Shown: piece by piece, positions 9,047 through 15,639 of the stretch | Layout of the letters: every line of letters starts with the position of its first letter | Position numbering within the stretch: the first letter of the stretch is position 1 | From: an uncultured Muribaculaceae bacterium | GTDB taxonomy: Bacteria > Bacteroidota > Bacteroidia > Bacteroidales > Muribaculaceae | DNA length: 37,130 nucleotides | NCBI GenBank assembly: GCA_948788915.1 | Contig: CAQFOZ010000025.1 | Location: 1-37,130, forward strand | Direction: 5' to 3' | Notes under the pieces: generated by a model | Told to the model about the DNA's origin: nothing | Seen by the model: the letters and a program-made list of their open reading frames with translations, nothing else | Databases searched by the model: none | Translations under genes and position numbers: made by a program

Positions 9047-9910
9047 ATGTTGGAATTTGTAAATGCAAAAATAAATATCGGTCTGCAGATTGTGAGACGC
9101 CGGGAAGATGGTTATCATGATTTGCAGACTGTCTTTTATCCGATAGGCAGGTATGCCGGGCTTCCGGAGAATCCGGTAAGGTTTTGTGATATTCTTGAAA
9201 TAACCGATAATTGTAGCGGCAAGATAAATGTATATTTTGAAGGTCGCAGGATAGAATGTCCGCTTGAAAAGAATCTCGTCTATCGAGCCGCTTGTATGAT
9301 TCTACCTGGAAATACAGGTTGTGAAATCTTTTTGGACAAGCATCTCCCTGATGGAGCCGGCTTAGGCGGAGGAAGTGCCGATGCGGCCTTTACTTTAAAG
9401 CTTATAAATGAAGTGATTCTAAAAAATAAGTTTTCAAATAACGAACTTGTAGAATTTGCATTGCGACTGGGTGCGGATTGTCCTTTCTTTCTGTATAACC
9501 GTCCCATGTATGCCGAAGGTATCGGAGAGAAACTCACAGATGTAAACATAGATTTGAGCGGAAAATGGATATTGGTCATAAAGCCGGATATTTATGTGTC
9601 GACAAAAGAGGCTTTTGCCGGCGTAATTCCACATCCCGGAGAATTTGACCTTCGCAATCTGTCCTCATTGCCGATAGAGGATTGGCAATATGTTGTTAAG
9701 AATGACTTTGAGAATAGCCTTTTCCAAAAATATCCCGTATTGAGGAAGATAAAAGATAGCATCGTTTCCGCAGGCGCTCTCTATGCTTCAATGAGTGGCA
9801 GTGGCAGCTCTATATATGGAATATTCAATGAATATGGGCCGGCCAGGGAGTGTGAAATGAGTTTTTCCGAATGCCCAACAATAGAGGGATCATATTTGTT
9901 AAAATTATAA
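9047..9910 (+). CDS. ispE: 4-diphosphocytidyl-2-C-methyl-D-erythritol kinase
   Basis: This GHMP kinase phosphorylates CDP-methylerythritol in the non-mevalonate (MEP) isoprenoid pathway. The N-terminus (NAKINIGLQIVRRREDGYHD) contains the substrate-binding Lys and the DGYHD motif. The ATP loop is PDGAGLGGGSADAA (about residues 101-114). A C-terminal GSGSS motif closes the site. The frame opens with a TTG at 9038, but the ATG at 9047 puts the family N-terminus in register and gives 287 residues. It is the last gene of the run from ansA, 17 bp after the DUF1460 gene. Confidence 0.94.
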   Translation: MLEFVNAKINIGLQIVRRREDGYHDLQTVFYPIGRYAGLPENPVRFCDILEITDNCSGKINVYFEGRRIECPLEKNLVYRAACMILPGNTGCEIFLDKHLPDGAGLGGGSADAAFTLKLINEVILKNKFSNNELVEFALRLGADCPFFLYNRPMYAEGIGEKLTDVNIDLSGKWILVIKPDIYVSTKEAFAGVIPHPGEFDLRNLSSLPIEDWQYVVKNDFENSLFQKYPVLRKIKDSIVSAGALYASMSGSGSSIYGIFNEYGPARECEMSFSECPTIEGSYLLKL

Positions 9911-9920
9911 ATATCCGCTT

Positions 9921-9985
9921 AAGTAAGTATAATAAGTATAATTAGATAAAAATACTCGCTATCGGTTAAATTTGAATACTTACTT
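9921..9985. repeat. Inverted repeat in the ispE-grpE gap
   Basis: AAGTAAGTAT (9921-9930) and its exact reverse complement ATACTTACTT (9976-9985) flank 45 AT-rich bases. It could be a weak terminator for the ispE run or a regulatory site before grpE. No T-run follows, so termination is uncertain. Confidence 0.35.
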
Positions 9986-10033
9986 ATTCAACCATATATA
10001 GTCAGTTATATCCATTGAGCTGAAAAACTGTAT

Positions 10034-10041
10034 TATATTTG
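10034..10041 (+). promoter_or_regulatory. -7 promoter element for grpE-dnaJ
   Basis: TATATTTG is an exact TAnnTTTG element 56 bp before the first grpE ATG. The nearest upstream TTG (10015-10017) is 16 nt away, shorter than usual. No CIRCE-type inverted repeat was seen nearby. Confidence 0.5.
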
Positions 10042-10097
10042 TGCTGGTAGAAGGAGAATGATAGTTTTTACAAATTTGGCTTAAAATTTGCTGTGCT

Positions 10098-10748
10098 ATG
10101 GGAAAGAGAAACGGAAAGAAATTTAAATTTAGTAATGGAAATAATTTCCATGAAAAAGTTAAAAATATGAACACAGAAGAAAAAGATATAAACAACCCGT
10201 CAACAGGTGAAGATGCAAAGGTTGCAGAGGATGTTGCCACTCCCGCAGCAGAGGATGTAATTTCAGAGAAACAACAGGAGGTAGAGGAAGATTTGAATGA
10301 AAAGGTAGAGACTTTGCAGCAAGAGGTAGAGAAAGAAAAGAAAGAATATTTGTTTCTTATGGCGGAGTTTGATAATTTCCGCAAACGTACCCTCAAAGAA
10401 AAATCTGAACTGATCAAAAACGCCGCCGAGTCTGTATTCAAAGGTCTGCTTCCTATTGTTGATGATTTTGAGAGGGCAATCAAAGCTTCGGAAAACACTG
10501 ACGACGCTGCTTCCCTGAAAGAGGGTATGGAGCTTATTTATAAAAAACTAAAGAAATATATGGAGCAGAACGGTGTCAAGGAGATGGATCCTGAGGATAA
10601 CGAATTTGATGCCGACAAACATGAGGCAATATCAGTTGTTCCCGTTGCAGATGAGACACAGAAGGGTAAGATACTTGATACTGTTGAGAAGGGATATACG
10701 ATAAATGACAAGGTCCTTCGCCATGCAAAAGTGGTGGTAGGTCAATAA
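10098..10748 (+). CDS. grpE: Nucleotide exchange factor GrpE
   Basis: GrpE drives ADP release from DnaK in the Hsp70 chaperone cycle. The frame encodes 216 residues: a basic N-terminus, an acidic disordered stretch, a long coiled coil (about 60-110), and the C-terminal beta domain with the family ending (HEAISVVP, then KGYTINDKVLRHAKVVVGQ). Two starts are possible. The ATG at 10098 adds a basic segment MGKRNGKKFKF. The ATG at 10167 (MNTEEKD) begins directly with the usual acidic leader and may be the true start. dnaJ follows 62 bp later; dnaK is not in the window. Confidence 0.92.
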   Translation: MGKRNGKKFKFSNGNNFHEKVKNMNTEEKDINNPSTGEDAKVAEDVATPAAEDVISEKQQEVEEDLNEKVETLQQEVEKEKKEYLFLMAEFDNFRKRTLKEKSELIKNAAESVFKGLLPIVDDFERAIKASENTDDAASLKEGMELIYKKLKKYMEQNGVKEMDPEDNEFDADKHEAISVVPVADETQKGKILDTVEKGYTINDKVLRHAKVVVGQ

Positions 10749-10810
10749 TGAAACCTAAAGGAACATTGTGAGAAGCAGTCTCGGTGCAGGTTGCTTAAGA
10801 GATAAAGATT

Positions 10811-12010
10811 ATGGCTGATAATAAAAGAGATTATTATGAGGTGCTGGGCGTGGCAAAGAATGCCACAGCTGATGAAATAAAGAAGGCGTACAGAAAGAAA
10901 GCCATTCAATACCATCCTGACAGAAATCCCGGCAACAAGGAGGCCGAGGAGAAGTTCAAGGAGGCGGCGGAGGCTTACGATGTCCTCAGTGATGCTGACA
11001 AGCGGGCAAGATACGACCAGTTCGGACATTCTATGGGTCCTCAGGGCTTTGGCGGTGGAAGCTATGGCGGCGGATACGGAGGCTTTGGAGGAGGAATGTC
11101 CATGGAAGATATATTTGCCCATTTCGGTGATATTTTCGGTGGCAGGTTTAGCGGCTTCGGTGGAGGATTCGACGGTTCTGAAGGCAGACCTCGCAAACAT
11201 GTGAACAAGGGTACGGATCTGCGCGTCACTGTTAAGGTTACGCTTAAGGATGTCATGAACGGAGTTGACAAAAAACTCAAGATACCTAAACTTGTAGCGG
11301 ATCCTGCATGTAAAGGGACAGGAGCTAAAGACGGCACGGCTTTCGGTACATGTCCGCGCTGTCATGGCTCAGGATATATCAGCACAGTGCAACAGACCAT
11401 AATGGGGCCGATGGAGAGCCATTCTGTGTGTCCCGAATGTAATGGCGAGGGTAAAATTATCACCGAACAGTGTTCTCATTGCCATGGAACAGGTGTGGAG
11501 AAAAAAGATGAGATTGTCAGCTTCCACATCCCTGCCGGTGTCGAAAACGGAATGGTTCTGACCATACGGGGACAGGGAAATGCTCCCCGCCATGGCGGTG
11601 TTAACGGGGACCTTCTTATTGTTATACAAGAGGAAAAAGATCCTGATCTGATAAGAGAGGGAGATGATCTTATTTATAATCTAATGCTTGATTTCCCGAC
11701 AGCTGCATTAGGTGGTGCTGTGGAAATCCCAACCATAGAAGGTAAGGCAAGACTTAAAATCGCTCCCGGAACCCAACCGGGCAAAGTTCTCCGTCTGCGT
11801 GGGAAAGGCATTCCCAAGATGAATAGTTCGATTAAAGGAGACCTCCTTGTTAATGTGATGGTTTATGTGCCTGAGAATTTGAATGATAATGAGAGAGGTG
11901 CAATAGAAAGTCTCAAAGATTCGGAAAATATAATTCCTGCTAAGTCTGTAAGTGAAAGAATTTTCTCACGCCTTCGCCATATCTTCAACAAGGAGCGTAG
12001 GGAAGAATAA
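10811..12010 (+). CDS. dnaJ: Chaperone protein DnaJ, first zinc Cys replaced by Asp
   Basis: This 399-residue co-chaperone stimulates DnaK ATPase and delivers substrates. The J domain has HPD at residues 35-37. A Gly/Phe-rich linker follows (about 75-125), then the zinc domain and two C-terminal substrate-binding domains. Four CxxCxGxG motifs are expected. Motifs 2 to 4 are intact (CPRCHGSG, CPECNGEG, CSHCHGTG), but motif 1 reads ADPACKGTG, so Asp164 stands where its first Cys belongs. Motifs 1 and 4 form zinc site I, which here has only three Cys. The rest of the protein looks normal. Confidence 0.95.
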   Translation: MADNKRDYYEVLGVAKNATADEIKKAYRKKAIQYHPDRNPGNKEAEEKFKEAAEAYDVLSDADKRARYDQFGHSMGPQGFGGGSYGGGYGGFGGGMSMEDIFAHFGDIFGGRFSGFGGGFDGSEGRPRKHVNKGTDLRVTVKVTLKDVMNGVDKKLKIPKLVADPACKGTGAKDGTAFGTCPRCHGSGYISTVQQTIMGPMESHSVCPECNGEGKIITEQCSHCHGTGVEKKDEIVSFHIPAGVENGMVLTIRGQGNAPRHGGVNGDLLIVIQEEKDPDLIREGDDLIYNLMLDFPTAALGGAVEIPTIEGKARLKIAPGTQPGKVLRLRGKGIPKMNSSIKGDLLVNVMVYVPENLNDNERGAIESLKDSENIIPAKSVSERIFSRLRHIFNKERREE

Positions 12011-12040
12011 TAAATGCGAATAATTTTTGATATAATGTGA

Positions 12041-12071
12041 ACGGAATCCGGAAATGGATTCCGTTTTTTTT
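12041..12071 (+). terminator. Terminator after grpE-dnaJ
   Basis: The perfect 9-bp stem ACGGAATCC / GGATTCCGT (12041-12049 and 12056-12064) is followed by a run of eight T residues, 31 bp after the dnaJ stop. Confidence 0.92.
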
Positions 12072-12122
12072 AAAATTAGTTAATTAATTGAGGGGATGGT
12101 AGAGTAATGGAAATTTTTTTAG

Positions 12123-12139
12123 TACCTTTGTTGCAAAGG
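12123..12139 (+). promoter_or_regulatory. Promoter -7 element with overlapping palindrome, upstream of the sigma gene
   Basis: TACCTTTG (12123-12130) is an exact TAnnTTTG element. Overlapping it, CCTTTG-TTG-CAAAGG (12125-12139) is a perfect 6-bp inverted repeat spanning the expected start-site region, 14 bp before the sigma-factor ATG. It could be an operator or a short 5' hairpin. No good -33 TTG was found. Confidence 0.5.
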
Positions 12140-12152
12140 AAACCTGACTTCA

Positions 12153-12704
12153 ATGGCTTATAACGTACCGATAGATGAAAAGCAGCTTGTTGCAGATCTT
12201 CATGATCCCAGGAAGGCTCATGATGCTTTCGACACGTTAATGCGGAAATATGGAGAGCAGATATACTGGCAGATAAGAAAAATGGTGACAAACCACGAAG
12301 ATGCTAATGATCTGCTACAAAATTGTTTTATGAAAGCATGGAATAATCTTGATAACTTCCGGGGGGAAGCTAAACTTTCCACATGGTTATACAAGATTGC
12401 AGTCAACGAAACACTTAATTTCCTGAACAAAGCGCGTCAGCGCGGAGATGTCGTGGCTAACAGTGAAGATTATAGTGTGCTTGATACATTGGAGAGTGAC
12501 GAATATTTTGACGGGGATGAGATACAGAAGGAATTCCAGAAAGCCATAGCATCATTGCCGGATAAACAGCGACTTGTTTTCAATATGCGCTATTTCGATG
12601 AAATGAAATATGAAAAGATTTCTGAGATATTGGGTACGTCCGTTGGCGCTCTTAAGTCTTCTTATCACCACGCAGTCAAAAAGATAATGGCAATGTTGTC
12701 TTGA
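12153..12704 (+). CDS. ECF-type sigma-70 family RNA polymerase sigma factor
   Basis: This 183-residue alternative sigma factor has only regions 2 and 4, the ECF plan. Region 2 contains the DANDLLQNCFMKAWNNLDNF segment and the STWLYKIAVNETLNFL helix, for -10 recognition. Region 4 (LPDKQRLVFNMRYFDEMKY through SVGALKSSYHHAVKKI) is the -35 helix-turn-helix. It belongs to the RpoE-like group of Bacteroidetes, whose gene is usually followed directly by a small membrane protein and a Spy-like periplasmic protein. Here plausible versions of those two genes lie 6.7 kb downstream (19456-20395), with accessory genes between. Confidence 0.92.
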   Translation: MAYNVPIDEKQLVADLHDPRKAHDAFDTLMRKYGEQIYWQIRKMVTNHEDANDLLQNCFMKAWNNLDNFRGEAKLSTWLYKIAVNETLNFLNKARQRGDVVANSEDYSVLDTLESDEYFDGDEIQKEFQKAIASLPDKQRLVFNMRYFDEMKYEKISEILGTSVGALKSSYHHAVKKIMAMLS

Positions 12705-12732
12705 TATTAAGCGTAATTTTTTCATAATTATA

Positions 12733-12767
12733 ATAAACGCGTATTTTGATCTCGAGCTGGCGTTTAT
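12733..12767. terminator. Possible terminator hairpin after the sigma gene
   Basis: ATAAACGC (12733-12740) pairs with GCGTTTAT (12760-12767) around a 19-nt loop. The stem is flanked by AT-rich runs on both sides, so it could serve the sigma gene on the plus strand or the CoiA-like gene on the minus strand. The stem is short and the U-tract is poor. Confidence 0.35.
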
Positions 12768-12869
12768 GAAATTTAGAAATTTTATTGTAGATATATGAGT
12801 GGTCGCGACATCGATGTCTACACTTTTAAACGACACTGAAGGTAGTTTTAATCTGCTTAAATACAGTAT

Positions 12870-13691
12870 TTATATTTTGTTTTCATAGAAAAGGTGTCGT
12901 TGTTGCTCAAAAAAATTATTTCTCTCAGCATCTTTTCTATACAGTTCCTTCATTTTATTAAATTCTTTAATCTTGCATATTCTGTATAGTTCCCCGCTGT
13001 TTTCTATTGTCATTGGGTTATCGTCGCCTTTCAATTTTATACCACAGCAATTTATATTCAGCTCACATTTTATACAGTCTTTTTCATTAATTATTTTTAC
13101 TTGTTTTTCATGTTCAAGATATACTTTCTCAATTTGCTCAAAATAAGATGGATTGTTAATCCATTTCTTATTTTCATTAGAATGTAGAATGAAATTTTGC
13201 AATGTTTCAAGCGTTTGAGCAGATAAATCTATCTCAATGCAGTTAAGGTTACGATAATCTATTTTTTTCTTATGTTGGACTTTGTTATCAAAAGTAAACT
13301 CAATGAGAAATTGTTCTCCGTCTGCTGTTGTTGCGATAACATCAGGTTGCTTATCTTTACGGTCATATTTATCGTCAATAGTTACTTCTGAAAAGATTAT
13401 ATCCCTCTCTTTGAAGATATCATAATAAGAAGGAACATGTATCTTCTTTTCTTGTAGAACAATCTGTTCTGCTAATTTATACATGATAACCATATAGCAT
13501 ATCTTCAGATTAGCTCTCCGCTTCATGCTGTGATGTGCAAAACCGTGCTCTCTGATTTTTCCATGTCTGGCTTGTAACTTTTCATGGCAGCAAGGACATG
13601 AACAGTTACATTTCAAGCCTTGTAGAACACTGTCAATATGTACCATTTTACCAGTTGCATCTTCTGCCCATGAAAAAATCATATCGCTCAT
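12870..13691 (-). CDS. CoiA-like protein with zinc-ribbon and PD-(D/E)XK-type nuclease fold
   Basis: This 273-residue protein resembles the competence CoiA-like group. The N-terminus has a Cys-rich zinc-binding segment (CNCSCPCCHEKL, residues 28-39) and then FAHHS, comparable to the CPxC...HFAH layout. The central part has the nuclease-core pattern QPDVIAT (Asp117) and FLIEFTF (Glu131), but the third position is Thr133 rather than the usual Lys or Gln. A second Cys cluster (CIKCELNINCC) lies near residue 210. The gene is AT-rich compared with its neighbours and lies on the opposite strand to the flanking core genes, signs of acquisition. Catalytic activity and any role in DNA uptake are unproven. 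Confidence 0.6.
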   Translation of the reverse strand: MSDMIFSWAEDATGKMVHIDSVLQGLKCNCSCPCCHEKLQARHGKIREHGFAHHSMKRRANLKICYMVIMYKLAEQIVLQEKKIHVPSYYDIFKERDIIFSEVTIDDKYDRKDKQPDVIATTADGEQFLIEFTFDNKVQHKKKIDYRNLNCIEIDLSAQTLETLQNFILHSNENKKWINNPSYFEQIEKVYLEHEKQVKIINEKDCIKCELNINCCGIKLKGDDNPMTIENSGELYRICKIKEFNKMKELYRKDAERNNFFEQQRHLFYENKI

Positions 13692-13714
13692 ATTTATTAT
13701 GCTTTAATAATTTC

Positions 13715-13827
13715 AGGATAATTCTTTTAATTCTGATTTTAGGAGTGCAAACTCATCATTGGAAATTACACTTTTAATTATAACGTAAATCTTTATTATT
13801 TCCTTTTTAGGAGAATAAAATTATCCT
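13715..13827. repeat. Inverted repeat between the two nuclease genes
   Basis: AGGATAATT (13715-13723) has an exact reverse complement AATTATCCT (13819-13827) in the 158-bp gap between the minus-strand genes. Inside, TTTTAGGAG occurs twice. No promoter motif was recognised; this could be the regulatory region of the CoiA-like gene. Confidence 0.3.
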
Positions 13828-13849
13828 GTTACCTAGCCGACGTGCTTTA

Positions 13850-14932
13850 TTATTCTTCCTCATTGTCCTCTTTTTCTTCTTTGAGGAAATAGATGGCCTT
13901 TTGTCGTTCTATCTCAGCGCGAAGTTGTTCCGGAGATGGTAGATAGAGCATATATTTGGACATAAAGAGATGATTGTTATCATGCAGAACCGAATAGCGA
14001 GCTATGTCCTCGTCGGTATCATCGCACAGCAAGATGCCAATAGTAGGATTATCATCTTTACCTCTCTTCAATTCATCGTACATTCTGACATACATATCCA
14101 TCTGACCGACATCTTGATGTTCGATTGTTGTGGTTTTTAAGTCTATAAGAACAAAGCATTTAAGAATGTAGTTGTAGAATACAAGGTCTATAAAATAGTC
14201 TTTCTTTTCGGTATGGATATGTTGTTGTCTGGCAACAAAGGCAAATCCTTTTCCCAACTCGAGCAAGAACTTTTCAAGATTGTCAATGATGGCCTGTTCA
14301 AGTTCCGACTCGCGGTAAGCAGAATCAACTGTAAAGCCTAAAAACTCACCTATAACCGGATTTTTTATAAATTCCGTAGGATCGGAATTCTGTAAGGGAG
14401 CTGTCAGTTCAAGCATTTCTTTTTCCACAAGGTCTTTACGTTGGGATGCCAATATGCGATAATAGTATTGAGAACTGATATTACGTTGGAGAGTGCGTGT
14501 GCTCCAATTTTGCAGAAGAGCTTCTTGCTCATACCATTCTCTTGCCTCCTGATTAAGTTCTTGGGTAAGCGTACGATAATGTGTCCATGAAAGCAGAATG
14601 TTAGATTTTCCACTCACTGCGTGGAAAATCTTTGGGAACATTTTATAAAAATTGAAGTAGTTGTAGAGATTAGTCTTGGTGAATCCTTTTCCATAAGCAG
14701 CCGATAGGCGTTTGGAAAGAGCCTTAATAATGGCTACACCGTAAATTGCTCGATCTTGGCCGTTGAGTTCTCCATCTGAAATTAGTTTCCCGAGTTTCCA
14801 ATTCCTTTTCACCAATGCTTCGTTGACCTGTCTATAGGCAGTTTCACGAGCTTGCTCAATGATATTTGATGCCCTGTTAAAAAGAGCATCAATAGTAGAG
14901 TCCAATTGATTGTCAATATTATTCGGCTTCAT
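13850..14932 (-). CDS. DUF1016 / YhcG-like PDDEXK nuclease domain protein
   Basis: The 360-residue protein has the two-domain plan of the YhcG family. The N-terminal DUF1016_N helical part (about 20-160) includes YGKGFTKTNLYNYFNFYK and LSWTHYRTL. The C-terminal PD-(D/E)XK domain contains YFIDLVFYN (Asp249) and VLIDLKT (Asp264, Lys266), so the metal-binding core is intact. Family members are often found in variable, mobile or defence-rich regions; their substrate is not established. It is 158 bp upstream of the CoiA-like gene on the same strand. No restriction-modification subunit or toxin/antitoxin partner is visible. Confidence 0.85.
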   Translation of the reverse strand: MKPNNIDNQLDSTIDALFNRASNIIEQARETAYRQVNEALVKRNWKLGKLISDGELNGQDRAIYGVAIIKALSKRLSAAYGKGFTKTNLYNYFNFYKMFPKIFHAVSGKSNILLSWTHYRTLTQELNQEAREWYEQEALLQNWSTRTLQRNISSQYYYRILASQRKDLVEKEMLELTAPLQNSDPTEFIKNPVIGEFLGFTVDSAYRESELEQAIIDNLEKFLLELGKGFAFVARQQHIHTEKKDYFIDLVFYNYILKCFVLIDLKTTTIEHQDVGQMDMYVRMYDELKRGKDDNPTIGILLCDDTDEDIARYSVLHDNNHLFMSKYMLYLPSPEQLRAEIERQKAIYFLKEEKEDNEEE

Positions 14933-15328
14933 ATCCTATGTCTTTGGAAGCGTTAATGATTAAACCTCGGAATACTCTCATACTATTAGTGTTGATTGGT
15001 CCTTTTTCAGAATTGCGTCACAGATCCCATGCGAATTTACATATTTTTTATGAAACTTTGAATATCAGCTAAGAAGATTATAAAAGATCTGTCATGAAAT
15101 ATTTCAAAAGGTACGGATTTTAATAAAAAAGTAGCGGACCTAATGGTATCTAATGCTAAAAGAAATCGTATCCAACCTTAATAATAAATTGAAGATTCAA
15201 TAACGAAGTCTTATAGTATAGCATAAGATGTTTATAGAGGCGGGTGTCTTCTGGTGTATATTACGGGTCTATGACTTTAAAATACAATCAGGATCTATTT
15301 ATGCTAAAATGACTCCAAAGGTTATAAC

Positions 15329-15435
15329 GAATGCGGCCGGTTTCACAACCAGCCGCATTCAAGTTTTCCATAATACTTTTTCGAACTAACCTAACATCAT
15401 GAAACGATTTTTTCTTTCTTCTGATATTATAACAT
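15329..15435 (+). repeat. Hairpin-containing direct repeat, copy 1
   Basis: The element starts with a hairpin (15329-15360): GAATGCGGC pairs with GCCGCATTC, then a C/A mismatch, then GGTT with AACC around a TCAC loop. After that comes a conserved tail with TTTTCCATAATA, TTTTTCGAACTAACC and TAACATCATGAAACGATTT. The first 82 bases match copy 2 (19181) almost perfectly; similarity weakens over the last 25. This copy is not directly downstream of any plus-strand gene, so a simple terminator role does not explain it. Confidence 0.9.
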
Positions 15436-15576
15436 GTCATGATGTTATTTTGTTCGGGACTCAAAAATATTTTTACATCCCTGCTCTTTGGGAACGTTTG
15501 GGAATTTATTTAGTTAAAATTGACTTTTTATTGGGATTTATTTGAAATGTTTTGTTTTGTGTCCCTATTTATTTAT

Positions 15577-15584
15577 TAAATTTG
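15577..15584 (+). promoter_or_regulatory. -7 promoter element for the oxidoreductase-phosphoesterase operon
   Basis: TAAATTTG is an exact TAnnTTTG element 55 bp before the ATG at 15640. TTTG at 15551-15554 is 22 nt upstream, slightly wider than typical -33 spacing. Confidence 0.5.
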
Positions 15585-15639
15585 AAAATAAACAACAATT
15601 TAATGGATAATAATAGTACTAAGAACTAACAAAATTAAT

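Larger units (their letters stand above)
14933..15639. other. Gene-free accessory stretch
   Basis: These 707 bp carry no convincing gene. The left part (14933-15328) is AT-rich and shows no promoter or hairpin that I recognise. The right part holds the first copy of the hairpin element (15329-15435), a 48-codon open frame starting within it (15399-15545), and a probable promoter for the FAD oxidoreductase operon (15577-15584). Confidence 0.6.

Noticed and set aside
10742..11365. 207-codon minus-strand open frame across the start of dnaJ
   Set aside because: It is antisense to an unmistakable dnaJ, has no family resemblance and is a codon-bias shadow.
13850..14932. DUF1016 protein as part of a toxin-antitoxin or restriction-modification system
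   Set aside because: No neighbouring methylase, specificity subunit or small antitoxin-like gene is visible, so no such system is claimed.
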